In this document: in pieces, positions 1-8,213 of the stretch
How the letters are laid out: each line of letters starts with the position of its first letter
How positions within the stretch are numbered: position 1 is the first letter of the stretch
Assembly: GCA_018399715.1 (NCBI GenBank)
Contig: JAGYNR010000014.1
Coordinates: 1-35,372, forward strand
Source: Desulfobacterales bacterium
GTDB taxonomy: Bacteria; Desulfobacterota; Desulfobacteria; Desulfobacterales; SKZT01
Reading direction: 5' to 3'
DNA length: 35,372 nucleotides
Position numbers and translations under genes: made by a program
Notes under the pieces: model-generated
The model's input: the letters and a program-made list of their open reading frames with translations, nothing else
Databases searched by the model: none
What the model was told of the DNA's origin: nothing

Positions 1-141
1 TCGGCGATTGATACCCTTAACCACCTGAAATTCACCACAGATATTGTTCAACTTCAGGTAAATGAAAGCACACCGATGCCCGTCGGCATGCGGTTTGCCG
101 CCAAAAATCCGGTTTGGATCATTTCGGGAGAACTTCAGTAG
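1..141 (+). CDS. 3' end of an unidentified protein (partial)
   Basis: The frame starting at base 1 is open for 46 codons (SAIDTLNHLKF... to ...IISGELQ) and stops at TAG 139-141. The start lies outside the window. I do not recognise the family; the alternating hydrophobic pattern suggests beta strands but no motif can be named. The stop codon is made by the first three bases of the inverted-repeat element that begins at 139, so the native C-terminus may have been altered by that insertion. The gene converges on the minus-strand transporter operon that begins on the other side of the element. That it is coding is inferred from the open frame and its exact termination at the repeat. Confidence 0.5.
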   Translation, partial: SAIDTLNHLKFTTDIVQLQVNESTPMPVGMRFAAKNPVWIISGELQ

Positions 142-283
142 TGCCCGAACGAAAACCAGGATTTTTCGTTAAGATCAAGGAAGACGAAAATTTTAACCAC
201 AGGCATACATTAAGTATTTCGAGGATTAAAATTTGAGTCTGACGCAGATATTGGCGAAAAAGACAGTTTTCGTTCGGGCACTA
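139..283. repeat. 145-bp inverted-repeat element (MITE/REP-like), copy 1
   Basis: The element has perfect 18-bp terminal inverted repeats: TAGTGCCCGAACGAAAAC at 139-156 and its reverse complement at 266-283. A near-identical 145-bp copy in the same orientation is at 33081-33225. The left end contains a nested hairpin (AACGAAAA, short loop, TTTTCGTT at about 147-170) whose sequence is the reverse complement of the core of the short copy at 23903-23943. There is no coding capacity, so it would be non-autonomous. Both ends supply TAG stop codons to the flanking convergent genes. Confidence 0.85.
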
Positions 284-1204
284 TTTAAGCAATCCCTTAC
301 TTTCCAGCCATTGCCGTGCCACTGTGCTGATATCTTCATGGCTTACATCCACACTGGCGTTTAACCGCCGGATTTCCCGGGTCGTAAGATGCTCAGCGAT
401 CGGTTTTAAAATATCGGGGATGTCAGGATACTGTTTTAAAATCGCTTCACGAACTACCGGTGCCGGATGATACGCCGGAAAGTAGTGTTGATCATCTTTC
501 AGGGTAATAAATCCAAATGCCTCTATCCGGCCATCAGTAGCAAATCCCATGGACACATCGACATTTTTGTCCCGAAGCGCCTGGTAAACCAGCCCCGAAT
601 CCATCTTTCTAACCTTGTCATACGGTAACCGAAAGCCATATGTTTTCATCAGCGGCTTAAACCCGTCCGGACGTTCCCAAAACTCAGCATTTACCCCCAC
701 AACCAGCTTATCGGGATATTTATTGATATAGTTACTTAAATCACTGATACTGACAATTTCCAGCTTTTTAGCCTGCCTTTCTCTCATCATCAGCGTATAA
801 GTATTATTGAATTTGACCGGATGAAGCCAAACCAGCCCCAACCTGGCATCCGCTGTTTTTACCCACTCGTACACTTTTTGGGGATCGGTCATGACATCCC
901 GATCGGATTGTTTATGGTAAACCGTATAAGCACTTCCGGTGTATTCGTAATAAAGGTCGATCTGATGGTTAACCAAGGACCTGCGCACCACGGCCGAGCC
1001 GACGCCTGTTTTTAACATTACCGGCAATCCATTTGCCTCCAGAAGGGTTTTGGCCAGTTCTGACAACAGATACTGCTCCGTAAAGTTTTTACCGCCGACC
1101 ACAATCGGATCAACTGCCTGGCTTGTTGTAGAAAACAAACTGATCATGAGGACAGCGATGACCATAATAACTGAGTATTTGAATAAGAACATACACTTAA
1201 GCAT
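281..1204 (-). CDS. Glycine betaine/choline-type ABC transporter substrate-binding protein (OpuCC/OsmX family)
   Basis: This 307-residue exported binding protein is expected to capture a quaternary-ammonium osmolyte in the periplasm and deliver it to the permeases encoded upstream. Residues 1-30 form a signal peptide (hydrophobic core, then SQA before VDP). The mature protein begins with the family hallmark VVGGKNFTEQ, and the YEYTG segment near residue 87 is typical of OpuAC/OpuCC-type proteins. The start at 1204 has AGGAG about 8 bases upstream. It is the last gene of a minus-strand operon, 25 bp after the permease at 1230-1970. Its TAG stop lies within the right end of the repeat element. 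The exact substrate (glycine betaine, choline or carnitine) cannot be read from sequence. Confidence 0.88.
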   Translation of the reverse strand: MLKCMFLFKYSVIMVIAVLMISLFSTTSQAVDPIVVGGKNFTEQYLLSELAKTLLEANGLPVMLKTGVGSAVVRRSLVNHQIDLYYEYTGSAYTVYHKQSDRDVMTDPQKVYEWVKTADARLGLVWLHPVKFNNTYTLMMRERQAKKLEIVSISDLSNYINKYPDKLVVGVNAEFWERPDGFKPLMKTYGFRLPYDKVRKMDSGLVYQALRDKNVDVSMGFATDGRIEAFGFITLKDDQHYFPAYHPAPVVREAILKQYPDIPDILKPIAEHLTTREIRRLNASVDVSHEDISTVARQWLESKGLLK

Positions 1205-1229
1205 AATTTTCTCTCCTGCTTCTCATCAT

Positions 1230-1970
1230 TCAATCCATTTCTGTTTTCAGGCGAATACCTTTTGGGATTAAAAACAGGCTTAGCATTTCCACGAGGTAGT
1301 CTGCGCAAAGCGCTATCAGCACCGTAGGAATAGCCCCTGCAAGCAGCTTATCCGGGCGCATTAAATTGATCCCGATAAAAATATGCTCGCCCAAACCGCC
1401 GGCTCCGATTAAAAACGCCAGAGCAGCGGTTCCGATATTAATCACCAGTGATATCCGGAAGCCGGTGAGAATCACTTTCATGGCGTTAGGCAATTCAACT
1501 TCGAATAAAATCCGAAAATTGGACATGCCCATACCTTTGGCGGCATCGATTATCCATTTTGGAACTGACATAATACCAGCCAGCGTATTTCGGGCAATGG
1601 GTAAAATCGAATAGATCAATAACGCGAAAATGGCCGTTTTGTATCCGATACCCAAAATACTCATCACCAGGGCAATAACAGCCAAAGAGGGAATGGTTTG
1701 CCCCAGACCGACGATGTACATGATGATCCCCGAAAATTTTTTGAAGCCCGGGCGGGTAAAAACAATCCCCACCAACAGGCCGATAGCGGTGGCAAATGCC
1801 ATGCTTACTGCAACCATCCATAGATGCTGAATAATCAGATGGATCGTATACTGAAATTCAAAGGGATCGGAAAGATATGCGATCACTTTGAAACGTTCCA
1901 GCGCAATCCCACAGCCAATCATCATTGCAAGAGCCATAAGGCGCCAGATTTTGTAAAATATTTCACTCAT
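1230..1970 (-). CDS. Osmoprotectant ABC transporter permease (OpuCB/OpuCD family), second permease
   Basis: This 246-residue inner-membrane permease has an N-terminal hydrophobic segment followed by a BPD_transp_1 fold. The EAA-type coupling loop appears as DAAKGMGMSNFRILFEVELPNA (shown in part: IDAAKGMGM and VELPNA), followed by the characteristic FLIGAGGLGEHIF stretch. It starts inside the previous gene, overlapping the permease at 1963-2634 by 8 bp, so translation is probably coupled. It should pair with that permease as a heterodimeric channel served by the CBS-containing ATPase. It is slightly longer than its partner because of an extra N-terminal segment. Confidence 0.88.
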   Translation of the reverse strand: MSEIFYKIWRLMALAMMIGCGIALERFKVIAYLSDPFEFQYTIHLIIQHLWMVAVSMAFATAIGLLVGIVFTRPGFKKFSGIIMYIVGLGQTIPSLAVIALVMSILGIGYKTAIFALLIYSILPIARNTLAGIMSVPKWIIDAAKGMGMSNFRILFEVELPNAMKVILTGFRISLVINIGTAALAFLIGAGGLGEHIFIGINLMRPDKLLAGAIPTVLIALCADYLVEMLSLFLIPKGIRLKTEMD

Positions 1971-2634
1971 CTATATGTTTTCTTCCGATCTTTATACCGG
2001 CCGGCGTTACCAGTTTTTCCAACAGTGCCATGGCAGTATCAACCACAATTGCCAGCAACGAAACCAGTACGGCGCCGGCCACGATCATTTCTCCGTAAAC
2101 TCTTGCAATCCCTTGCTGAATAAAGACCCCTAGTCCGCCGGCGCCAATATAGGCGGCTATAGCTGCGATACCAATATTCATCACGGCTGCGGTCCGAAGA
2201 CCTGCTACAATAACCGGGATAGACAAGGGAATCTCAATTTCCCTTAATCGGCGCCATGTACTCATTCCCAATCCTCTGGCAGCATCCACCAGCTCGGCAG
2301 GTACATTTTGAATCGCGGTGCAGGTGTTTCGTATAATGGGCAACTGGCTGTATAGTACCAGTGCGGTAATGGCCGGAACTTTTCCCAGCCCTTGTCCGAT
2401 CAATGACAGAAGGGGCAGCATGATACCGAAAAGGGCGATTGAAGGTGTGGTCATCAACACGTTGGCAATATTGATTACCTTTTGAGCAGCCTTTTCATGC
2501 CGTGTGATAACGATACCCATCGGAACTCCGATTCCAATAGCAATAACCAAAGCGATCGTAACCATCCAGATGTGCTCCCAGGTAAGCATGAGGCACTTTG
2601 CCCGATGATCTGTCATAAATTGCCAGATATGCAT
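1963..2634 (-). CDS. Osmoprotectant ABC transporter permease (OpuCB/OpuCD family), first permease
   Basis: This 223-residue membrane protein is of usual size for OpuCB/YehW-type permeases. It shows the N-terminal segment leading to MVTIALVIAIGIGVPMGI, the TTPSIALFGIMLPL stretch, the coupling loop VDAARGLGMSTWRRLREIE and the C-terminal YIGAGGLGVFI motif. It overlaps the ATPase gene by 22 bp upstream and the second permease by 8 bp downstream, a tight coupling consistent with assembly as one complex. Family and role are clear; the transported solute is inferred only from family. Confidence 0.9.
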   Translation of the reverse strand: MHIWQFMTDHRAKCLMLTWEHIWMVTIALVIAIGIGVPMGIVITRHEKAAQKVINIANVLMTTPSIALFGIMLPLLSLIGQGLGKVPAITALVLYSQLPIIRNTCTAIQNVPAELVDAARGLGMSTWRRLREIEIPLSIPVIVAGLRTAAVMNIGIAAIAAYIGAGGLGVFIQQGIARVYGEMIVAGAVLVSLLAIVVDTAMALLEKLVTPAGIKIGRKHIDE

Positions 2635-3767
2635 TGAAAGTGATCCTTTTGGGTTTGATGGTATATTTCCATAATCGATGTTTGAATGTCTTCCAGTGAA
2701 ATAGTACCGAGCAGCTTATGGTTTTCGTCAACAACACACAAAAGTCGAATGTTGTACATCAGCATGGCCGACAGCACATCTTTTAAAGAATCATACGGAT
2801 AAATCTGTATCGGATAGTGTTTGGCTATTTTTTTAACAAGGCCGTCTTTTTCTTTCAGCATTGAAGGGGTAACATACCCCATTGGCCGTTCCTTTTCGAT
2901 CACCGTTGCATGGTTTAACTCATTATCCCGAAGAAATTTTAGTGCGGTGATGGTATCGGTAGACGCCTCGATCAGACGATAAGGTGCTTCAACCATGGCA
3001 TTTTTTGCTTTTCGGAGTCCTAGTACCTGCAACCCCCGGTCAGCTCCGACAAAATCAGCGATGTACTTATTCTTGGGTCTTGTCAGGATCATTTCAGGCG
3101 AATCATACTGAATAAGATGTCCCTGATCGAAAATAGCAATTTTATCCCCCATTTTAATGGCTTCCTGAAGATCGTGGGTGACGAAAATAACAGTTTTTTT
3201 TAGTTTTGCCTGAACCCTTAAAAATTCATCCTGAATTCCCACCCGATTGATCGGATCGATGGCTCCGAATGGTTCATCCATGAGAAGAATATTGGGATCG
3301 GCAGCCAGACATCGGGCCACACCTATGCGTTGCTGCTGTCCCCCGGAAAGTTCCGCCGGATACCGATCCCGGTATTTTTCAGGTTCCAGCCTTAACATGG
3401 TCAAAAGTTCGTCAGCTCGTCTTTGAATACGTTGTTTATCCCATTTCAACAGTCTGGGAACGGTAGCAATATTGCCATAAATGGTTTTGTTGGGAAAAAG
3501 ACCGACGGCCTGAATGGCATAGCCCATAGACTGACGTAATTTTACCGGATCAGTGTCCATTATATCCCGGCCATCGACCGTGATTTTCCCCCGGGTTATT
3601 GGAATAAGCCGGTTGGTAAGCCGAAGCAGCGTTGTTTTTCCGCAACCCGACGGACCGAGCAGGGTGACCACATCCCCTTTTTCCACTTCAAAACTGACAT
3701 TATCCACGGCGGTGACGGTTTTTCCTCCAAAACCAAATATCTTGGTAACCTTTTCATATCGGATCAT
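2613..3767 (-). CDS. Osmoprotectant ABC transporter ATPase with C-terminal CBS pair (OpuCA family)
   Basis: This 384-residue cytoplasmic ATPase powers solute import. It has Walker A GPSGCGKTT at 38-46, the ABC signature LSGGQQQR at 140-147, Walker B NILLMDEPFG at 159-168 and the H-loop FVTHD. Residues about 255-370 form two CBS repeats (HATVIEKERPMGYVT and LLCVVDENHKLLGTI). In the well-studied OpuA system, CBS domains gate transport by ionic strength; a similar role is inferred here. It is the first transporter gene after the UPF0260 gene, with a gap of only 21 bp. The upstream AGAGAGA is a weak ribosome site, so some coupling to the preceding gene is possible. Confidence 0.9.
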   Translation of the reverse strand: MIRYEKVTKIFGFGGKTVTAVDNVSFEVEKGDVVTLLGPSGCGKTTLLRLTNRLIPITRGKITVDGRDIMDTDPVKLRQSMGYAIQAVGLFPNKTIYGNIATVPRLLKWDKQRIQRRADELLTMLRLEPEKYRDRYPAELSGGQQQRIGVARCLAADPNILLMDEPFGAIDPINRVGIQDEFLRVQAKLKKTVIFVTHDLQEAIKMGDKIAIFDQGHLIQYDSPEMILTRPKNKYIADFVGADRGLQVLGLRKAKNAMVEAPYRLIEASTDTITALKFLRDNELNHATVIEKERPMGYVTPSMLKEKDGLVKKIAKHYPIQIYPYDSLKDVLSAMLMYNIRLLCVVDENHKLLGTISLEDIQTSIMEIYHQTQKDHFQCISGNL

Positions 3768-3788
3768 TGGTCTCTCTCTATCAACATC

Positions 3789-4295
3789 CTATATCCTGGC
3801 CGACTTTGCCCAAAGATTATTATCGAGAATGTAATCCTCGTATTCATCTTCAGGCACCCCAAGGGATGAAACAGCTATATTTTTTACGGAGATTCCGGCC
3901 AAATGAACCGTTTCAGGATCACCTGAAATAAGGGGATGCCACCATGCCAGATCTTTTGTTTCCATTACCAGCCGGTACGCACAGGTTTTTGGAAGCCAGC
4001 GAAATCTGGCTATTTTAAAAGGATTCAGCCATTCACAATCCGGCGCAATGCGGGTTCGGTGGGCATATATCGTACATCGGCAGGTTTTCAGATCCAGGTA
4101 TCGACAGGCTAAATTCGTATAGTATACTTTACCGTTTTTAGCATCTTTTAATTTTTCCAGACAGCAGCGTCCGCAGCCGTCACATAAAAGTTCCCATTCC
4201 TTCCGGGTCATTTTCTGAAGGGGTTTTTCTTTCCAGAAACCGGTTTGGCGTTTATTCATCATGCATTTCATAATTCTCTGGTTAACAAGGTTCAT
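3789..4295 (-). CDS. UPF0260 / YcgN-family cysteine-rich protein (YkgJ-type metal-binding)
   Basis: The 168-residue protein matches the YcgN/UPF0260 pattern: FWKEKPLQKMTRKEWELLCDGCGRCC, a block of cysteines (CDGCGRCC, LACRYL, CRC, DCEWL), then WLPKTCAYRL, WHPLISG and ISVKNIAVSS. The cysteine set resembles the YkgJ CxxCxxCC zinc/iron-cluster family. No specific reaction is established for it. Several start codons are possible (4295, 4271, 4262, 4259) and none has a strong ribosome site; homology begins near residue 14 (NKRQTGFW), so the real protein may be about 155-160 residues. It is the first gene of the minus-strand run leading into the osmolyte transporter. Confidence 0.82.
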   Translation of the reverse strand: MNLVNQRIMKCMMNKRQTGFWKEKPLQKMTRKEWELLCDGCGRCCLEKLKDAKNGKVYYTNLACRYLDLKTCRCTIYAHRTRIAPDCEWLNPFKIARFRWLPKTCAYRLVMETKDLAWWHPLISGDPETVHLAGISVKNIAVSSLGVPEDEYEDYILDNNLWAKSARI

Positions 4296-4544
4296 TAACA
4301 GATTTTACAGACACCGGATCTTGACATAAATTCGCTTTTAGGTCAAAGACGGGTTTTTAAGACTTGGGGTTATTTCTAAAAATTTTATCATACAAATATC
4401 TTTCGAAAGGGGCAAATCTTTTTTCTCCTTGCTTTTTTTAAGGGGAACCTTTACAAATTTCGTCTAAACTCAAACCTAAACTGAGCGTTAAAAATTTTGG
4501 AAAGGTTATTTTACAATGTGATTAAAAGGAAGGAAGTATAAACC

Positions 4545-5873
4545 ATGAACATTAATCCAATTGCACAGCAACTTAATTCGACTATTAAAAAGGGAAATTC
4601 ATATTTGATGGAAATGCTTTCCAAAACCGGACGCAGATTGTTTTTCCCCAAAGGAATTCTTTCACAAAGTGCCGAAGCAAGACAAAAGGCTTATGACAAA
4701 TTCAACGCTACTATCGGTATTGCTACCGATAACCTTCACACCATGCATCTGCCCTCAATTATGAACAGTGTTCAGGGATTAAGGGTCAGTGACGCACTCA
4801 CCTATGCGCCTTCTTTCGGTATCCCCGGTCTGAGGCAGGCATGGAAAGATGCAATGCTCAAAAAGAATCCGACGCTGAAAAATAAAACCATCAGCCTGCC
4901 GATTGTGACAAACGGCATCACTCATGGAATCAGCGCTTTTGCCGATATGTTCATTGATCCTGATGATGTACTGATATTCCCTGACAAAATGTGGGGCAAT
5001 AACAACCTGATCATGTGTATACGAAAGGATGCAGAAATCAGCCAATATCCGCTTTTCAGCGAAATGAACCGTTTTAATATTCCGGCATTTGAAAAAGCAG
5101 TGCGACAAAATGCAGAAAACAACTACAAGATTATTGTCTTCTTAAATTTTCCCAACAATCCCACCGGTTACACGCCTACCGAAGAAGAAGGTAACCAGAT
5201 TGCTGATGTTCTCACTAATGTCGCCAAAGAGGGAACCAATGTGATTGCAGTTACAGATGATGCGTATTTTGGTCTCCGTTATGAATCGTCTGCCATGAAA
5301 GAATCGTTGTTTTCCCTATTGTGCGACAGGCATCCGCGGATGCTGGCAGTCAAGCTGGACGGGGCAACCAAGGAGATGTTTGTCTGGGGCTTAAGAGTCG
5401 GATTTATTACCTATGGCACATTGGTCGATGGCAATTATCATGATTTTTATGACGCTTTGGAACGAAAAACCGCAGCCGATATCAGAGGTTCCATATCAAA
5501 TGCCTCACATCTTAGCCAATCTATCGTTTTAAAATCCATGCTCAGCCCCGATGAACTTGAAACAGAACGTGCAGCTAAAGTTCAGCTTTTGAAAAACAGA
5601 GCCGTTAAAATCAAAGAAATTTTAAAAAATCCAAAATATGATGATGCATGGGAAATGTATCCTTTCAATTCAGGATATTTCATGTGCTTGAAACTCAAAT
5701 CTGTCGATGCCGAAGAACTTCGGGTCCATATCCTTGACAAATATAAAGTTGGCACCATTTCGATCAATCAGACGGATCTTCGAATTGCGTTTTCATGCGT
5801 TGATGAAGAAAATCTGGCGGAATTGTTTGATGCTGTTTATCAGGGCGTCAAAGATCTGGAGTCTAAAAAATAA
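4545..5873 (+). CDS. PLP-dependent class I/II aminotransferase
   Basis: This 442-residue fold-type I enzyme should transfer an amino group between an amino acid and a 2-oxoacid. The aminotransferase signature NFPNNPTGY is present (about residues 202-210), the tyrosine-bearing DDAYFGL follows, and the likely PLP lysine is K276 in DGATKEMFVWGLRVGF. The region around the lysine (DGATKE instead of the common SxSK) marks a divergent subgroup often annotated simply as aminotransferase class I/II. A good ribosome site (AAGGAAGG) precedes the ATG. It stands alone between the divergent UPF0260 gene and the CLC gene 36 bp downstream. The substrate cannot be assigned; aspartate- or alanine-type specificity would be a guess. 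Confidence 0.8.
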   Translation: MNINPIAQQLNSTIKKGNSYLMEMLSKTGRRLFFPKGILSQSAEARQKAYDKFNATIGIATDNLHTMHLPSIMNSVQGLRVSDALTYAPSFGIPGLRQAWKDAMLKKNPTLKNKTISLPIVTNGITHGISAFADMFIDPDDVLIFPDKMWGNNNLIMCIRKDAEISQYPLFSEMNRFNIPAFEKAVRQNAENNYKIIVFLNFPNNPTGYTPTEEEGNQIADVLTNVAKEGTNVIAVTDDAYFGLRYESSAMKESLFSLLCDRHPRMLAVKLDGATKEMFVWGLRVGFITYGTLVDGNYHDFYDALERKTAADIRGSISNASHLSQSIVLKSMLSPDELETERAAKVQLLKNRAVKIKEILKNPKYDDAWEMYPFNSGYFMCLKLKSVDAEELRVHILDKYKVGTISINQTDLRIAFSCVDEENLAELFDAVYQGVKDLESKK

Positions 5874-5909
5874 AATATAAACATAGACTTACTTTCTCCA
5901 AAATTTATT

Positions 5910-7778
5910 ATGGAAAGAGGACGCTATTCATTTAAAAACTGGTTAAGCAATTTCGGATGCTTAGCGAAAAAGCCGGTCAAATTGGCCCGGGCCGGCAAAT
6001 GGACGGTTTATTTTATTCTAATCGGACTTATTGCCGGACTGGGGTCAATTGTCTTTCACTATCTTTGCCAGTTGGGAATCCATTATTTCATGGATATGAT
6101 AGCCGGATATCGTCCTCCCACTCCCGCGGGAGAGCATCATCTGATCCCCTCGACCTCCCGCCCTTTTAACAGATGGATCCTACTGTTTCTTCCAGCTTTC
6201 GGCGGTATCATCAGTGGCTGGATTGTCTATACATTTGCCCCGGAGGCCGAGGGTCATGGAACGGATGCTGCCATCGACGCCTATCACAGGAAGGGCGGAT
6301 TTATGCGTAGCAGAGTGCCTATCGTGAAAACCATTGCCTCTGCTATAACCTTGACAACAGGCGGCTCCGGTGGCAGAGAGGGGCCTATCGCACAGATCGG
6401 GGCGGGTTTTGGCTCATTTCTGGCAACAACACTGAAGCTTTCTGACAGGGAACGAAGAATTATGATGGCGGCCGGAATCGGGGCCGGTGTGGGTAGTATT
6501 TTTCGGGCGCCTCTGGCTGGTGCACTTTTTGCGGCTGAAGTTCTCTACCGCGATCCGGAGTTTGAATCCGAAGTCATCATTCCCTCCGGGATTTCATCGG
6601 TAGTGGCTTACTGTCTTTTCTGCCTTGTTTTTGGATGGGGCTCTCTTTTTCAGTCCCCTGACTTTTTATTTAGAAATCCTCTTGAACTCGGTCCCTATAT
6701 AGTCCTTTCCTTGGTTTTGGTCGTTACGGGAATGTTGTATGTAAAATCCTTTTATGGCATTACCCACATCTTTCGGTCCGTCAAATGGTTGCCCAATCAT
6801 CTAAAGCCAGCCATAGGAGGACTTTGTACTGGTATCATTGGTTTTTTTCTTCCCCAAACCCTGGCTTTCGGCTATGGGTTCGCCCAACAGGCACTGAATA
6901 ATGAGTTGACCATCTCATTTCTTCTACTACTGGCTCTCGGGAAAATCGTTACGACTTCGTTTTCAATTGGTTCCGGCGGTAGCGGTGGCGTTTTCGGGCC
7001 ATCGGTGGTAATTGGTGGTGCGATGGGCGGTGTTGTGGGCAAACTATTTCATTTTCTCATGCCGGGCATCGTAACAGAACCCGGTGCATTTGTAGTGGTT
7101 GGAATGGCCGGTTTTTTTACTGCCGTTTCAAATACGCCCATTTCCACCATTATATTTGTCAGCGAAATGACCAACTCTTACCATCTGTTGCTTCCCAGCC
7201 TTCTGGTCTGTTCGGTTTCGTATCTGACCGCCCAGCGATGGACTATTTATCATCGCCAGGTCAAAAGCAAAATCGATTCCCCGGCCCATGCCGGGGAATT
7301 CTTTATTGATATTCTTCAGACCATAAAAGTAAAAGATTTGATGCAGCATGTCCGTCAAGTAAACCCGATTCCCCAGGAAATAAGTTTTTCCGAATTCAAA
7401 AAAATTTTTTCGAAAACCAAACAGCATTATTTCCCGGTGATAGACAACAATCAACGGCTCACAGGTATTTTTTCCAGCACCGATATCCGCGGAGTCCTGT
7501 TTTCCCCAGGCATCGGGGCCCTCATCCGCATGAAAGATATCTCCACCTCGGACATCATCGTGACCTCTCCATCCGAAGATCTCAATGCAGTTCTGCAAAA
7601 ATTTACGATAAAAAATATCGACAGCCTTCCGGTAGTCCGAGACGATGACCACGGTATCCTTATCGGAATGTTAAATCGTCGTGAAGTCATTTCTTTTTAC
7701 AACAAAAAAGTACAGGACATAAAAACCGGAGGGGAAAATTCATCTGAAGCCGCGCAGGAGTTTCTACATCACCAATAA
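5910..7778 (+). CDS. CLC-type chloride channel/transporter with CBS domains
   Basis: This 622-residue membrane protein moves chloride or similar anions. It has about ten hydrophobic segments, the filter motif GSGGREGP with gating glutamate E157, and the second filter loop GSGGSGGVFGP at 354-364. Residues about 455-600 carry two CBS repeats (VNPIPQEISFSEF and IVTSPSEDLNAVLQKF) facing the cytoplasm. In APLAGALFAAEVLYRD, V211 occupies the place of the proton-coupling glutamate (E203) of E. coli CLC-ec1, suggesting a passive channel or altered coupling. The upstream site is weak (no clear Shine-Dalgarno), so the start is less certain. It follows the aminotransferase by 36 bp. Confidence 0.88.
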   Translation: MERGRYSFKNWLSNFGCLAKKPVKLARAGKWTVYFILIGLIAGLGSIVFHYLCQLGIHYFMDMIAGYRPPTPAGEHHLIPSTSRPFNRWILLFLPAFGGIISGWIVYTFAPEAEGHGTDAAIDAYHRKGGFMRSRVPIVKTIASAITLTTGGSGGREGPIAQIGAGFGSFLATTLKLSDRERRIMMAAGIGAGVGSIFRAPLAGALFAAEVLYRDPEFESEVIIPSGISSVVAYCLFCLVFGWGSLFQSPDFLFRNPLELGPYIVLSLVLVVTGMLYVKSFYGITHIFRSVKWLPNHLKPAIGGLCTGIIGFFLPQTLAFGYGFAQQALNNELTISFLLLLALGKIVTTSFSIGSGGSGGVFGPSVVIGGAMGGVVGKLFHFLMPGIVTEPGAFVVVGMAGFFTAVSNTPISTIIFVSEMTNSYHLLLPSLLVCSVSYLTAQRWTIYHRQVKSKIDSPAHAGEFFIDILQTIKVKDLMQHVRQVNPIPQEISFSEFKKIFSKTKQHYFPVIDNNQRLTGIFSSTDIRGVLFSPGIGALIRMKDISTSDIIVTSPSEDLNAVLQKFTIKNIDSLPVVRDDDHGILIGMLNRREVISFYNKKVQDIKTGGENSSEAAQEFLHHQ

Positions 7779-7841
7779 ATAATATTCGAAATTGACCATC
7801 AAATCTTATTTCAGCGAATTATATCAATTATAAATACTATC

Positions 7842-7867
7842 AAATAGCTACGGACTGCTATTTTATT
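7842..7867 (+). terminator. Weak hairpin, possible terminator after the CLC gene
   Basis: AAATAGC (7842-7848) pairs with GCTATTT (7857-7863) around an 8-base loop, followed by TATT. The stem is AT-rich and the T-run is short, so this is at best a weak terminator. It sits between the convergent CLC gene (ends 7778) and the thiamine-binding-family gene (ends 7871) and could act in either direction. Confidence 0.3.
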
Positions 7868-7870
7868 CCG

Positions 7871-8164
7871 TTATATTTTTTTCTCTACTGATTTTATTTT
7901 TCCGGCAATTCTTCCGCTGTGACCTTTGCGATAATCGACTTTTATGGTCATGTATATTCTGTCGCTTTGCTGTTTTAAATTTTCAAAACATTGTTGGATA
8001 ACTTCCATAACATCGTTCCAATCTCCTTCAATACAAGTGCCCATCGGACCAAGCTGATAGGTCAGTTTGCTTTTTTTAATAATCTGTAAAGCTTCAGCAA
8101 CATAAGGACTAACACTTATACCCTTGTCAATGGGAAATATCGAAAAATCAACAACAACACTCAC
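7871..8164 (-). CDS. MTH1187/YkoF-type thiamine-binding family protein
   Basis: With the GTG start at 8164 (AAAGGA 8 bases upstream) the product is 97 residues, the usual length of the MTH1187 family. It begins (V)SVVVDFSIFPIDKG and contains YVAEALQIIKKSKLTYQLGPMGTCIEGDW, the hallmark ferredoxin-like fold with the conserved GPMGT turn. Family members bind thiamine or related pyrimidines and are thought to serve as binding or carrier subunits; no transporter for it lies nearby. A longer frame reaching 8251 overlaps the upstream gene and has no homology, so it was not used. It is the second of two co-directional minus-strand genes. Confidence 0.82.
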   Translation of the reverse strand: MSVVVDFSIFPIDKGISVSPYVAEALQIIKKSKLTYQLGPMGTCIEGDWNDVMEVIQQCFENLKQQSDRIYMTIKVDYRKGHSGRIAGKIKSVEKKI

Positions 8165-8195
8165 AAATTTTATCCTTTCGTTATTTTGATTATCC

Positions 8196-8212
8196 AGTGC
8201 CCCAACGAAAAC
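8196..8212. repeat. Possible half-copy (single terminus) of the inverted-repeat element
   Basis: AGTGCCCCAACGAAAAC differs from the corresponding 17 bases of the element terminus (AGTGCCCGAACGAAAAC) at one position. It lies exactly in the 49-bp gap between the stop of the 8214-8750 gene and the GTG start of the thiamine-binding-family gene. No second terminus is found within reach, so it would be a relic; chance similarity is not excluded. Confidence 0.4.
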
Positions 8213-8213
8213 G

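Noticed and set aside
7128-7652. 174-codon open frame antisense to the CLC gene
   Set aside because: It lies wholly inside the CBS-encoding part of the CLC gene, has no homology signal or ribosome site, and is explained by codon usage of the sense gene.
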